Shown here: piece after piece, positions 1-32,964 of the stretch
Layout: every line of letters begins with the position of its first letter
Position numbering within the stretch: the first letter of the stretch is position 1
Origin: Prunella strophiata
Lineage: Eukaryota > Chordata > Aves > Passeriformes > Prunellidae
Assembly: GCA_036583965.1 (NCBI GenBank)
Contig: JAZBQD010000015.1
Coordinates: forward strand, 87,112,809 to 87,176,808
Direction of reading: 5' to 3'
Length of the DNA: 64,000 bases
The notes under the pieces: model-generated
What the model saw: the letters and a program-made list of their open reading frames with translations, nothing else
Told to the model about the DNA's origin: nothing
Database searches by the model: none
Program-made: the position numbers and the translations under genes

Positions 1-93
1 TTTTATGATGCTTTTATTCACCATAACTTGAATGTTTGAATAGCATATGAAAGACACTAATTTTAATGATAAGCATATCTCATTTTCTTTCAG

Positions 94-19751
<19,658 letters not shown>

Positions 19752-20120
19752 TTTTTGTTTTTCATTGTGTTTTTATTTTTAGAGTTTTTTTGGGTTTTTT
19801 TTATAACACTTGCAGGTTTCTTTGCAAACCTTCCTTTCCTTAAAGCACATTTTTCTGACACAAACCCATTACTAATCTTCGTGCAATCATGAACTCTTGA
19901 CCAATAATTGTTGTTTCTTGTCAGCTCCAGCCATTTTTGTACATGTTGTATAGACGATTGTGCCTTTTTGGAGTTTTATGTTTAGAAACCTGTACAGATT
20001 GTTGAATATATATATATAAAATATATATATATAAAATATGTATATTAAAACCAGGTAGTTGCTTGTGTTTAGTAAGTAAACATCCTATGTCAGATAAATA
20101 AAGGATTAAATTATATGTTG
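19752..20120 (+). other. HIVEP1 3' UTR
   Basis: AT-rich sequence after the stop, with T-rich stretches and interrupted TA runs near 20,008-20,046. It ends shortly after AATAAA at 20,097-20,102. The exact cleavage point is inferred. A longer UTR reaching beyond 20,300 cannot be excluded, because the following several hundred bases remain AT-rich and repeat-free. Confidence 0.7.
20097..20102 (+). terminator. HIVEP1 polyadenylation signal AATAAA
   Basis: Canonical hexamer 345 bases after the HIVEP1 stop, in the context gataaataaagg. It is the first canonical signal downstream of the stop that I find. Confidence 0.65.
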
Positions 20121-23100
20121 CACTGTTAAATGTAAATTTATATGGCTGTGGGACAAAGTTTCTGTGTACAGATCTAGTATGTAAAACTCCATATTTATTG
20201 TATCCATATTAGTCTTGGAAAAGGGTCTGTCCATCTTTCTTGTGTAAGACGGTAGCTTTACACTTCAAAGAGAAATACAGTATCTGTGTTACAAAATATT
20301 ACAGTAAAATTTTGTTTACTGACTTTACCATTGCTTATGTTGTGCCTTCTTGATGCAGTCCAGTAGCTAGAGAGGTGCTTGACTCGTTCCTTCCAGTGCC
20401 CTTCAGTGCCCTTCCAGCTGGTTCAGCTTGAAAGAATCTGGTGGTGGTAAAAGCCCCTGTGGTTTCACCTGCCATGGGAGAGAAAGTAACTCATCGGGCT
20501 TTACTTGGAGTAAAATCTTCCATTTCAAAACATGTGGCAATTGCAGAGTGGGGAGGGAGTCCCTCAGCTTTCTGTAGAGCCAGCATCCATCCACCTTGTG
20601 TTTCTTCCTTACTAAAATTTGAAGACTTGCCTGAGGGAATATGGCAAAAGGGTCACAATGAAATATTTTTTTATTTGTAATCTTGAACTATAAAACCACT
20701 TTTTACTGACATTAAAATGTTGTTACACAAGAAAGGAATAATTCTGTGTGTGTTAATTGCAAAATCTGCCATACAGTTGGTGAAAATGCCACTACTGTAA
20801 TGAGGGTTTGGCATAACTGATTACCATCAACCTCTTAGGAGACAGCGTTTCAGGAGATCTTCATTTACAGGTAGACAAAGCCATTTTCTCCCTAAATACA
20901 AGTTTGTCTTACTCATGCAGGGAAAGAAGAAGGGACTAGAGGCTTTACACATACAGTTAATGGGCTGTTTTAGCAACAAACCTGTCATACTGGGCATACA
21001 AAACATGGGTGCATCCCAGAATAATGAAATTTAACACTCTTCTGTTTGCATGTAGTGAAAACAATGAAAAATTATCACTGAATTGTTGAGGTGTTCCAAT
21101 TATGGCAGGAGACACGTCTTGACAAGTTACAGGGCTACACATTCCTAGAAGTTTCAAATTGACTTGGGATTCATGCTGTAATTTTTAAGTAGTTTGTTTC
21201 CTGCTGTGTCCTTTTATCACATTGTTACAGAAGTTTTTATAACCCCTTTAATAGCCAAATTCCAGTAGGAAACTGGAAGGTGTAAATTAAAAGCATGATC
21301 ACCTTTATGGAATTAGCAAAGATGAACACATATAAAACAACTGGAAGAAAAGGATGGGAAGCAAATCTGGAAAAAAAAAGGGACCCGAATTTGAATGTAA
21401 GCTGGTTGCATTGTTCATGGATTAACTCCTGTATCCATCTCAAGGAAGTAATTCATACCTTGCACTGCTCATATTCAAAAGCAGCACTACCCTAGATCCA
21501 TTTTTAACTTTACACTGGCTTTTGTACAGTACTCACATTGTACTCATTACATTATTCCATTACAGGCGTGTTGTAAAACTGTAGGCGATGTTGAATGAGC
21601 TTTATTAACTTCCAGAAAGAGCACTTCAGTACCAGAAAGCCATTTCTATTACTCGTGATTATCAGGCAATTGTACTAATCTAGCAATTAGAAACACACAC
21701 ACACACTAGAAAGGGGAAATTACTCCTGTCTCTGACATGAATGTGCAGAGCCTCGCTGAGGGCCTGAGCACCCGAACCACCAAGCACTCTCAACTCACAC
21801 TGAACTTAATGAGAGTTAAGAGTCCTCGGCTCCCCACAGCACCAGACTTCAAGTTTGTGAGTGTCTTACGTGCAAGCCCTGTGTGAAGTGTCACTGTGCA
21901 TTTGTATGTTCTTTTTATAAGTGTAGCAGTGGTGTCAACATGTCTTGTACCATTATCATTTTTACCTATGTGAAATTACCCCAACCGGCCAAAGCTAGAA
22001 CCAAAACATTGCCGTGTTACATGTGCTTTGAGAGCCTGAAGCTTTTTCTAGTAGAATCAGGTTACAGTTTGCAGTTAATGAACTCAAGAAATTTTGCATT
22101 AGTTTTAGCTCCTTTGTAATGGACACCTACCAGCAAACTAGAACTATGATAATTAATTTGAGCATATTTGTCAAAAGCATGACCAAAAAAAGGTGACAGA
22201 ATCAGACAGCTTTACAGCAAAGTAAAACTATCTCCAAAATTTTGAATGCCATCACAACTTATTACCATTTTCCTGAGTTTTATAAGGCAGCAGTGGGTAA
22301 GGAATTGCTGTTGCACATCCCCCTGAGTCCTGATTTTACTAAACTCCAGAGATTTACTGTATACACATCTTAAATATTTACTTGATGAGCAATTTGTGGT
22401 GTGCTCAGGATTAATTCCAGGAAGTCTCCAATTTAACAGAAAATTCAGCCTGGTGAATCAGGTGATCTGCATCTGTCTTTTCTATTCTAGGTGTTTTGAA
22501 GACATCAAGGGCAAGAGATGGAAGCATACCTTGAAGAGTAAGAATGATGTGACAACAGATATGTCATAAAGAGGAACGTTAAGATGTGTCATTTGGTAAG
22601 TTCATTTTAGGACAATAGAGAGAAAGGACCAAGAGAGTGGGCACTGATTCAGCCATAAGGCCCAGAAGATGGGAGTTGCTTCTGGGGATGTAAAGCTGCA
22701 GGTCAAGAGATCTGAGGACAATTCTGAATCATGACTGTACCCAGGCAAAGCAGATAAGCCACATTTGAAGCAAGAACTCTATTAGCAGGTAGTTGCAGAT
22801 ATATATCTGATGTTCACATTAAGGCTGGAGGAAATCTCAGTTTTGTAGAAGACTGTGGTCCTGAATATTACACTGTTCCCCTTCCCTCTAGGATGTTTCC
22901 AAATGGATATTCCTTGAGTTATCCTCTACAGCTTGTGCAACAAGAAGAAACAAATTAGGAGTGTGACCAGACCTGAGACAAGGTTAAACTCTGTACATCT
23001 CCTGTGTTAGTGCCTGTAACCAACATCTATAAATATGTCAGCACACATGGGTGTCATGCACAAGCACAAGCCTGTGACTGCTGCATTAGCAATTACATTT

Positions 23101-25089
23101 TCATTCTGAATTAATTCCTTTTGTTTTAAATTGTGTTGTATCTTTTATTGTCTTGTCCAGAATCATTGGTGATGGGGACATCACATTCCCCTTGCCACAA
23201 GGATCCTTCTGTTCAAAGCAGTAGCAAACATCTCAGAAACCTGCCAGTGCAGGATTAGGCTGCTCTTCAGATGGTGTGAATTATCACAGCTGAATTGGAA
23301 TAAATAACACCAGGCAGTTTACTCAGGGATCACTTTTTAACGACTCTGACTCTGTCGGACACCCTCTGGCAAATCCAGCACAGCTGTTTAAACATTAAAG
23401 GGCCAGAACAAGTGTTGCTCCTCAGATTACCCAGGCACACTCTGGCATCTTTTCACAACCTATTCCCAGCAGGAGGGTGCAAGCAGGTGCCAGCTAAGGC
23501 TGGGTACCAATACAGCCAGAGCATAGACACAGCACAGCCAGCTTCCGTGGGATCCGTCCAGATGCTTCCCTGTGATCTGCCAAAAGCCCTCACTAGAAAA
23601 AGGATCAGTGGCCAGTGGCCTGTAGCTCTTTCAACTTAGACCTTACTTAGTTTCTCATTGCAATACATGATGTTTGCTGTGATGTGGGCACCTGATTTTG
23701 GAGGCAGCATGTCCATATAATAACAACAGTAATGGGTTTGGAACATGAACGCTATTAAATGTGTCTGTGTTTCCCGTTGGGGCTCTAATAAGCTACATCA
23801 TGGCCTGTCACTTCTTAGGTCAAGAACTAAACCAGAGACAGACATGTCCAATGTGCCTGGCCTCAGATCTCTTGACCTGTAGCACTACTTCCCCAGATGC
23901 AACTCCCAGCTTCTGGACCACATCTGAAATAAAGCACTTTGTAGGTGCAGGGATGCTCTGCCCTGCTTTGGCTACTGCTGCTGTACACACCTGTGTCCCT
24001 TTCTTTCTCAAGTAACTTGCTGAGCTTCAGGTTGCTGCAAATTATGCCCTGAGGATAGGGCAGCCCACAGTTGGTCCATATCAGCCAGTCCCCTGCCAGA
24101 AAGTCTGACAGCAGTGTTTTGCATACAAAGTCAAGTGCCCATCACTTGCATTTCATCTCAGACAACCCCTACATAGGCTGAACACAATATGGCCCACCTC
24201 AAAGCCAGAGATGTACCATGAAGCAGACATACCATGCCTTACACTTAGCTAAACATTCTGTATGGTTTCTTAACAGATTTTTCTTGCCTTGAGTTTACTG
24301 ACATGTGGTTAAACAGAATATAAAATTAATTTGTCACTATATAACTTACTCCAGAAGTCATCATTTTTTGCAAGATAATCCTCACTAAGCTTTCATAAAC
24401 ACTGTAGTTTAAACCTGTAAACTGCCTTTCAAACATGTGTTTAACACTGGGACAGTTTCATCAAAACAAAATAAAAAATCCTCAGTTTTAGCATGAGTGA
24501 CTTGCCAAGAACCATGGAAACCAAACAATCCACAAGTGAGAGTGCTCACTCAGGATACCTTCAGCTAACTTATCTGATGGGCCACTGCTTCACTTGCTTT
24601 GGAAAGATCCTCTGAGTATGATCATCTCCTCTTTTCCTTGCTTTCCTGGTTTTTCATGGGAGCAGAAAGTGTCACCCATCTTAGGTGACTTCTGGCCAGT
24701 CTCTAATTGTGAATGTTACATTATTAATGACTAAAAAAAACATGGCTAGAATTGTCTTCCCATATCTTAGGGAAATTTCTGTTCCCTGTAAGGAGTCTCA
24801 GCATCTACAGATGGTCTTTTGAAATGATACCTAAAACACCAAAGGCTTAACACCATTTCTGGCTTATGTCTTTGAGGATAAGACCCCTGTCTTAGTTGTA
24901 GACACTGGACTGCTGATTCTGTTACTGACTTAGGATGAAAACAAGCAACTTTAAAGTACTTCAAATTGATTATTAGGTAATTTTATATGGAATGTTCGTG
25001 GGTGGATGAGCATACAGCAGTAAGGGTGTAACAGCCTGTAATTCATTGATTTGATGTTCATGTTTTGTTCCAGGAATGTTAAATCAGGG

Positions 25090-25120
<31 letters not shown>

Positions 25121-25970
25121 GTCTGTACATTTCTCCTCTTTATACTGAACAGACTACTCAAAATGTTGGGAGGTGACTGGTGATTTTCAGATATTCCATG
25201 AGATCTAAGGAAACCATGCTAGCTGAAAGATGGCAAGGCTTTACATTCCGATGGTTCAGTCATGGAAACAAAACTTAGAGTTCTAAGATGAGTCAATTAG
25301 CTAGGCATGCTTAGTTTTCTTTGGTAATTGTAGGCTTGTTTTCCCCAATAAGGTCAAATGTTAAGGTTTGTTTGGTTTTGTGGCCTGTGCTCTTTAGTGT
25401 ATTTGAAATCCATTACCATGCATGAGGCATTTGTGCTGGAAATGAGCCAACTGAAGGCTCTTTGTAAAGTCAAATGCCCCCAGCATTTCCTCTTTTTGTT
25501 GAGTTTAGGCAATTACAACATCCCTTTGGGCTTCAGAAGTTCCATTTGCAGGTCATTCAGGTCTGAGGTGTTTTGGTATTGGTACCTAAATACCTCCGGG
25601 TTGGATTCCTCCTCCTGAGAAAGAGAGCATGTGACACAGGTGAGGTTCCATCTCATATCATGAATAATAAGCTCTCCATTAAAATCACAGACTACTAAGA
25701 GCCCTTTGCCACCCCATCATCTTCCTGCTCCAGATCCAGGTATGGAAGTGAGTTCAGAGCCCACTTGTTGGCACAGGACTCATCCCCATTGCAGCCCCAC
25801 TTTCAGGAGGGTTTTTTCAGAGTGCCTGTGGAAGGCAAGAGCTATCCCTGGATGTGAACTTGCAGTGAGGGACAGCACAGAGGGAGCATCACCAAGAACA
25901 TCCACCCACCTCCCAGGAGCACAAGGACAAGGTGCACCAGTAGGGGTTTTGCTCAGTGCTGGACCTCGTC
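20121..25970. other. intergenic, no gene recognised
   Basis: AT-rich single-copy DNA between HIVEP1 and the first CR1 tail. It contains a short CA run at about 21,694-21,705 and a homopolymer A run of about 29 at 25,089-25,117. Open frames are short and look random. The first part (to about 21,200) could be extended HIVEP1 3' UTR. Confidence 0.6.
25089..25117. repeat. poly(A) tract
   Basis: A run of about 29 A. The sequence before it shows no recognisable retroposed gene or SINE, so it is called only as a simple repeat. Confidence 0.85.
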
Positions 25971-25979
25971 CAGGAGCAG

Positions 25980-26068
25980 ATTTTGCAAAAGGAGTTTGCA
26001 TCATTGCAGGAGGGTTGGAATAGATGACCTTTTAAAAGGTCCCTTCCAACTCAAACATGATTCTATGA
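25980..26068 (+). mobile_element. CR1 LINE 3' tail, sense orientation
   Basis: The text gagggttggaatagatgacc, then ttttaaaaggtcccttccaa, ctcaaacatgattctatg, is the characteristic CR1 3' end reading forward and ends in the attctatg motif. It is the only clear CR1 piece in the window on the plus strand. How far it extends to the left is uncertain; CR1 similarity fades before 25,980. Confidence 0.8.
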
Positions 26069-29000
26069 ACAGGACCTACCCTGACCTGAAGCACTTGAGT
26101 GGAAAGCCATCATCTTGAGACTTGACCCCTCCCATCCCTTATGATCAAGGCAAATCAAGTGAAAATGAAGGATTAAAAGGCATCTTTTGACAGAAATTTT
26201 TGACTAATCAGAAGGAATTTTGACAAGAAGCCAAAATTCCCTGTTTGAATGGAACATTACTACATCCCCTGATTCTGCTAATGCTCAAACATTCCCCAGC
26301 CTGAGCAGCTGCCCTTCTGGCACCCAGCTGTCCTGCACAGGACCTAACAAAGTAGTATCCTTCAAGGAACACTGTGTCCAGAGTGATCATACCCTTTGTA
26401 CAACCCAATCACAAGGGCTTCATCTTGAACACATGAGCATGAGGAGGAGGAGATGGTGCTGCCCATTTCTTCTGCGCTCAGTTACCGACACCACAGCTGG
26501 TGGCAGTCTCTGCCACCAAGAGGTGCCAGGGAAGATGCAGTCACCATTCTCTAGTGCAGCACCAGCTCCCTCTCATCAGCCAGGGCACTACACAGCAAGG
26601 GAGGTTGATGTCCCTCAGGGCCCTGGATGAAAGAGCACCTCTATTAATTACACCTCCTTGCCAGGAGGCTGCTCCAAGCTCCTGTGCTCTGGCCAGGCCA
26701 GCTGCAGGCACTCACTGGCTGAAATGAGGCCAGGAGAGAAGAAAGAGGGAAAGATAAAGCAAGCTGCAAGGCAGAACAAGCCAGGGAGAGCATGGGAGGC
26801 AGGGAGAGCATGGCATTGTAACCAGGCTGTTGGGCTGTTTGGGCACAGGAAGGCAGCTCTTGTATTTCAGACCTGTTACCCAGTGTTAGGTGTGTCCCTG
26901 GTTTGCAAAAACAGTCTAGGTGCCAGAACAGAAGCAAATGTTGAAACACTGCCTCTTTGCAAAACAGAAGTCATGTTTTCATCTGGACACCAGACAGTTT
27001 TGCTCCACCAAAAAATCAAGTGGGTGGTTCAGAAACCATTTTTGACACTTAGAGATTTAAATTGTGTTTCTCTCTTTGTTTATTCCCACACCTATAATGA
27101 TCTGTGACGCTTTTCTTATTTACAGTGTTTCAGAGCAAGAGCTCACACATCTAATGCTGATTAATTCTGCTGGACTGAGCAACTGGCTCCCCTGTGGATA
27201 TCCTGTTTTCCTGTGAATCATCACTCCTTCTTGAGACATCCTCCAACTCAGATCAAAGGTCCCGAATGTATTAGATATGAAGACATCAGACAGCTCTAAC
27301 GAGATTAGAAAAGACACACACAAAGAAATGTGTCCCGGCTTCTCCCTCCTGTCCTGCTGAAAACTGGCACAGTGAACACAATCCTAAGCTCTTGTCATAA
27401 AAAGTAGAAAGACAAAAAGAAGAAAAATGGAGAGAGACTTTGGGAATGTAGTTTACCCAAAGATTTCTGCAAATTGCCCTTTCTAGGTATTTGCACTTTT
27501 GTACTTACTTAGTTCTCCCTTACAGTTGGGAACTTCTCAGGCTAGATCCTCATCTGATGGAAAATGACATCCAGGAGCTTCAGCAAGACCTGCACCAACT
27601 GCATCAGCAGAGGACTTGGGACTATCCCTTTGAGCACTGAGCCTTGCCTACAAACACAAAAATTAAAGGAACATGAAAACCTGTGGTCTGTTTTATTCAA
27701 GTTTATGTAGTCTGCTGCATCCTTTGTGGTTTTATTCAATTTTCCATATAGCTACATGAACAACTGAAAGGGTCCTGTACCAGTGAAATGCCAAAACCTG
27801 AGGTCATGAGGTCAAACTAGATTATCTTAATAGTCTCTTCTCCTCTTGCAATCTTTGCACACAGGTTTTATCTGATAAAGGAGTTAAAGTCTTTATTTCA
27901 GCAACGTTTGATCTTGAAGATTACACAAATAATTAGTCTTTTAAGCTTCTGAGCTTTTTTTAAAATAGAATTTTAAACTCTCCTTTTAATGGATGCCTTT
28001 TAATCCTTATGTTTAGGTGTAAGAGCCGTGCTTGATCTAAGAGGACAGACAATGTGTTTGGACAGTCAGAAGGCCATTTTTATGGGAGTGTTTGAAGAAT
28101 GCATTGTGTTTTGTCAAGAAGCTCTTCCTCCAATCAGTGGAAAGAGCTGACTGAGGGACCAGAGGACAGTCTTTTGTTGTCATTAAGCTCGTATCAAAGA
28201 AGATAGGATGTGCTGCTCTTATATCTTAGAGTGGACTGTGCCAGGCTTTTTTTAGTCCTAGACTTCTAACTCTTATTGTATCCTTCTTCACTTGGAGAGG
28301 AAAAGAAACCCTTTTAACCCTATGCACTGTGACTACTCACTTGAAGGCAGTGGAGGAAAGAATAGCCAGCAGGAATACACTCTGCAAACACTCAGCAAAA
28401 TCATTGGGTCTGCATATTTTTAATCAATGAGGTCTTGGCAAAATAAAGGGTGGTGGTTTTTATCCAGACTGTAGTTTGTCCAAGTCCCTGGGTGGGGTTC
28501 AGCTGTTTATGTTTTCTTCGAGAAAAAATGTCCTCAAGGTCTGGTGCTGAGTTGTTCTTTGCCTCCAAGAAAAACCCCCAGTGTGGGAGTATTGGTGTAT
28601 GGCAGGGCTGTGAGAGGCATGTGAACTGAGCCCAGAGTTTGCCCCTTGGTGCAGCTCAGGCAGCCATCAGGGCCACTGCAACCACCCAAAGGAGATGGGA
28701 CTGAGTTTGAAGGAATTAGGGCCAAATGACATGAAAAATATTAACCTTCTGCATAGAAACAGAAACCTCACTTCCCATTCCTGAGGACAAAGGGATAATC
28801 TTATTTTCCGTATCAGTGAAATTTCTGTTGTTTTTGTGACCTTCCCCCCTCTTAACTGGACCCGTGTATGCAATACACATGTACTTAGAAATGCACTGGA
28901 AATAGTGATGGATAACATCATTTTCCAGCATTTGAAAGAGATGGAGGGCAACTGTTGGTATGTCCAATCTGGAAAGCAGTAGGAATACCACAGCATATGC

Positions 29001-29239
29001 TTGAGGCTTTGCTAAGCATGTAGGACACTAAACCAGATGCTTCACCTCCCCCAGATTCCTCCCTGTCAGTTCATCTGGGGCAGTGATGAGGGAGCTGGGG
29101 ACTGCTGGCTTTTCACCCAGTGCTACTTTGTTCCTCAAAAGGGCTCAGACTCTTACTGAGTCTGAACTCCTCCTGCTAGGGACCATTTACTGAGCACCTC
29201 TTGTGTTCTGTATGTGCAGGGTAAGGCAATTTTGTCAGG
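26069..29239. other. intergenic, no gene recognised
   Basis: Mixed-composition DNA with no protein gene that I can support. A gggagagcatggg-type 17-bp unit is duplicated at about 26,781-26,813. A possible ancient CR1 tail lies at 27,805-27,850 and is listed separately. Confidence 0.6.
27805..27850 (+). mobile_element. possible ancient CR1 tail
   Basis: The bases gaggtcaaactagattatc, then ttaatagtctcttct, loosely match the CR1 tail pattern (aggctagatgatc, then ttaaggtccctt). It is short and diverged. Confidence 0.35.
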
Positions 29240-29330
29240 CCCATCAAATCATGCAATGCCTTGGGTTGGAAGGGACTTTAAAGACCATCTCATTCCAACC
29301 CCCCCTGTCATGTGCAGGGTTGCCCCCCTT
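29240..29330 (-). mobile_element. CR1 LINE 3' tail fragment, antisense
   Basis: The text ccttgggttggaagggact, then ttaaagaccatctcattcca, accccccctgtcatg, is the antisense of a CR1 3' end. Only about 90 bp is recognisable. Confidence 0.8.
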
Positions 29331-32300
29331 GTGGAATACTGACAGTAAAGCTGGCAGAATAATGATGATGCCAAACCATCATTTCCAAGGGGCAAGTAGA
29401 GCTGGAGGCTGTATGTGTCTCACTAGGAATTATCTTGTGACTTTCTGGCACAGCATAAAAAGAGAGCTGTCTGAGAAGGGGTTGGAATTTGATGTTTGGG
29501 AAGGTGATGTGAAATACTTTTCAAATATTTGTTTGGGCCAGAAAATTAAGACAAGGAAGACAAAGCCTGGCCTCAGCATTGTCACAAGCAGTCTCCTACT
29601 GCCTTTGGGAAGGCCAGGATTTCACTCATGGATTTTTAACACTGGTACAGAGACAGTATCTTACAGCAGAGCGTGGGCATTTCTGGTACTTTGGGGATTG
29701 CTGTTAATACACCAGCAAGTGATTTTTTTTTAATTTTTTTTTTTTAACCTGGCATTTGCTCCTTTGAGCAAATTAAAGTCTGATACATTCACATTTCTAT
29801 GTGTCATTAACCCAGACACCTACTGCAAGCCTAAAGCTTGTGGCTGCTGGAGAGATTAAATCCTACTAATGTGCTTTTCCTAACACACTGAGGGAATCTG
29901 GAGTCTCTCCTTTTGAAGCTGACTTGCTATTTTGACTAATTGCTTCTGGTAACAGTTAATAGCATTTTGCAAAGGCACTTCATCTGCTGACAGCAGATTG
30001 ATGTAAGGAAGGGACACAGTTCACATTTCCAAAGGGAGCATTGAGAAACCCATTACCAGCTTCATTAATCTGTTAATAATAAAATTAAAGTACAAATAAA
30101 ATGTGACAAATTGAGTTCTGTTGTGAAAGTCACTTTAACAGGAGGCTCTGAATAAAGGTCAAAACAGACTCTGATTTCTGCTGTGTTCTAATAGTAGAAT
30201 CAGAGGAGAGCATTGTAGAAACACTGTAATTAATCTGGCAATACTATAATTGTCCCCAAATTATACAGAGTTTGAGGAATGATTTTTTTTTTCTTTTTCC
30301 TTGAGAACATTTACAAACCTAGAACATAAAGCTCTGTCACACAACATTTAAGTGCTAATCCAATTTCAGGAAGCTTTCAACAATGTAGGTATAGTAGATA
30401 GGCTTACTCTCACTGCCTGCCTTCTTATGGCTGCTACATCAGTCAAAACTCAAGTTTACCCAGCACAAGGGCAAAAGAGAGAAGAAAAGCCCTGCAGGTG
30501 TAGATCTTCTAACAGCTGTCAAAGAAATGAGCCTGACATTGGAAACAGACTTCACCAGAGTCAATCAGCCAGATCAGACATCCCTTTTCTGGCAAGGTTG
30601 GCATTGGCTTGTCAGACTTGTTTAAAATTAAAATGGATTTATTTTTAATTTATTTAAAAATTAATAAAAATTATTAATTTTTATTTATTTATTTTACCCA
30701 AACCTATTGGTACTCCCTGCATCAGCCTTCCTAGCCACATTCTAGGTTAGCAGGATATCTTATTCTAGAATCTATTCTTAAATGATCCTCCTGCTAGGAC
30801 CTTCAGCTAATACTGCAGAAAAAACCTGCTAAGAATGAGACTGATTCTTCTCTCCAAGGCACAGTGTGAATGGGTCTTGTAGAAAAAGATCACATTTATC
30901 AAATTCCTTCTTATTACTGTTGAGCAATTGCCCCAAAAGCAGTCAGTCACAGAGCATAATTTGGAGACACAGCTGCAGTAAATGGAGGGCTTCCTGCAGC
31001 CTGGCAGAGCAGCCTCTGCTGGGAGCACCTGAACCAAAGGCATGCCATTAAAGAACCCAGCCAGGCAAGCAAATACATAAACATGTTAATGTGAAGTGTT
31101 TGAGGAGAATGGCTCATTAAGTCAGGCAGAATAACAATACAGAAAACGAATAGCTCTATTTTAAAAATCGGCAGGAGGAAAAGGAGAAAGTTGTCCTTTT
31201 GTTTTATTGGAGCCAAAAGGAGTCTGTAGAGCCTCCTCTTCTCCAGTCAATTCAGGGATAATCCAGACAGGTGAAGAGACCAGATTTCCAGTTTGAGAAG
31301 CACCATATGGAGTCAGCTACGTCAGGAAGGGTGTAAGGTCAGGGGAAGGATAAAGAATAAGGGAAGGAGAACACCATTGTTACCTGGTCTCATAGAAGAT
31401 ATGAACAGCTAGGTGAGGAATTATCCCAAAGATGATGGGTTGATGGTCTGGGTAAGGCAAGAAGCCTGAAGCAGATGCCCATCAGTGTGAAAACACTCAC
31501 AGATTGGAAATGGGATATCAACTGGGCTCAGCAGCCAGAAATTTATGTGAGTTGTGAGAGGAGCTCTTAAGCAGAGAGGCAAACTATGGAAGGGAGAGGG
31601 GGGCAGCAAGAAAGCTGCTGGCTCTGGATGGATGAATTTTTCATTAGCACAGTGGTCTCAGAGAGGAAGGAGCAGGACAGAGGCTCACATGAGCAGATTT
31701 TTCTGCCACAATGTATAGCAAGAATTATTCTTGTGCTCAGACGGACTCTAGCTGCTTGCTTTACACTCAGACTCACATTTAATATCTATTTGTGGTAAAC
31801 ATCAAGTCAGACCTCTAATTCTTGTGGTAGTGATTTGAGCAGCAGAGCAAGTGGAGCAATCTGGTTCAGTTTGGGTTCACAGAGAGCTAAGTTGTCTGTG
31901 CATGGGGGAAGATTTTGGGAGAAAGCAATGATGGGCAAGGATTGCAGCTGCTTTGGGACATGGAAGTAACCTGATTTGAATTTTATTTGTCAAGGCCTCT
32001 CTCCAGCTAAGAGAGTACTGTTTCCTACCTCCTTGTTCCCATTTCCCATCAATTTTCCTATACTTTTGAAGTGGATCTTTCTCACACAATACTTGTATAA
32101 GGCAAGGAAGACAAGCTCTGATATCTCTCTTTCCACCTGCTTTTCTCTCATCTGTCCAGCAGATATTTGTGCATTCTTGACCCAGTGTGAGCCTGAGGGA
32201 TATGGCCACAAAAACTGTAAAAGAACACCCCCAGGTCTGTTTGACCAAATTCCTGAGTCTTCCTTGAAGCCTTTGGTGACCACATCTGCTGCACCACAAG

Positions 32301-32942
32301 GAAGGCAGCTTTGTATTGCTCTTGGTTATGTAGGATCCTGCAGCTGCCTGCTGTAAAAGCAATCATGTCTCAGGCTTTTCTTTCTGTATAATATATGTTT
32401 CTCTCATAACTGCTTTCATTGTTTTCCTTTCCCAAGAGTTCTGCCTTGTAAAAAATTAGAAACAACCCTATGAAGAGAATTAATATCAAATATGGAAGAC
32501 CTAATGCCTGAATGCCCAAACACAGCTCCAGTAGTCCAGTCAGTACATTATAACTCTGGGATCAGCATTTGCTCTAAGTCATTCCAACTCTGTAATTTAA
32601 TTCTACAAAGGCACTGTTATTATGGCAAAAACACAGCCTTGCTGGCCAGGCACCAAGAGCCTCAGGTGAAGTGAACATCTACATGTCTATCTGTTGTGCC
32701 AGGGTCATCTGTAGGAACAACCATCACAAAAATTGCCACACAGTCTAAATTGCTGCTGTTTCTCCTTCAAGAGGCTTTTTTTAAGCTCTTCAGGGCTTCT
32801 CACACTAAAACAAAATGGTAGGTAATAGAAAATAAATCAGCTTTTAGCAACAAAATGGTAGCCTGCTCATGGAACAGTAGAGAGAAGTATAAGTGATGGT
32901 AGCTTGGAAAACCAAGCTATCAAATCTCAAACAAAGGCACCA

Positions 32943-32964
32943 TTTTTTTTTTTTTTTTTTTTTA
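32943..32964. repeat. poly(T) tract
   Basis: About 22 consecutive T in intergenic DNA. No adjacent retroposed sequence was recognised on either strand. Confidence 0.8.

Noticed and set aside
29203..29733. A 176-codon open frame.
   Set aside because: Its first part is a CR1 tail and the rest has no family features or gene structure.
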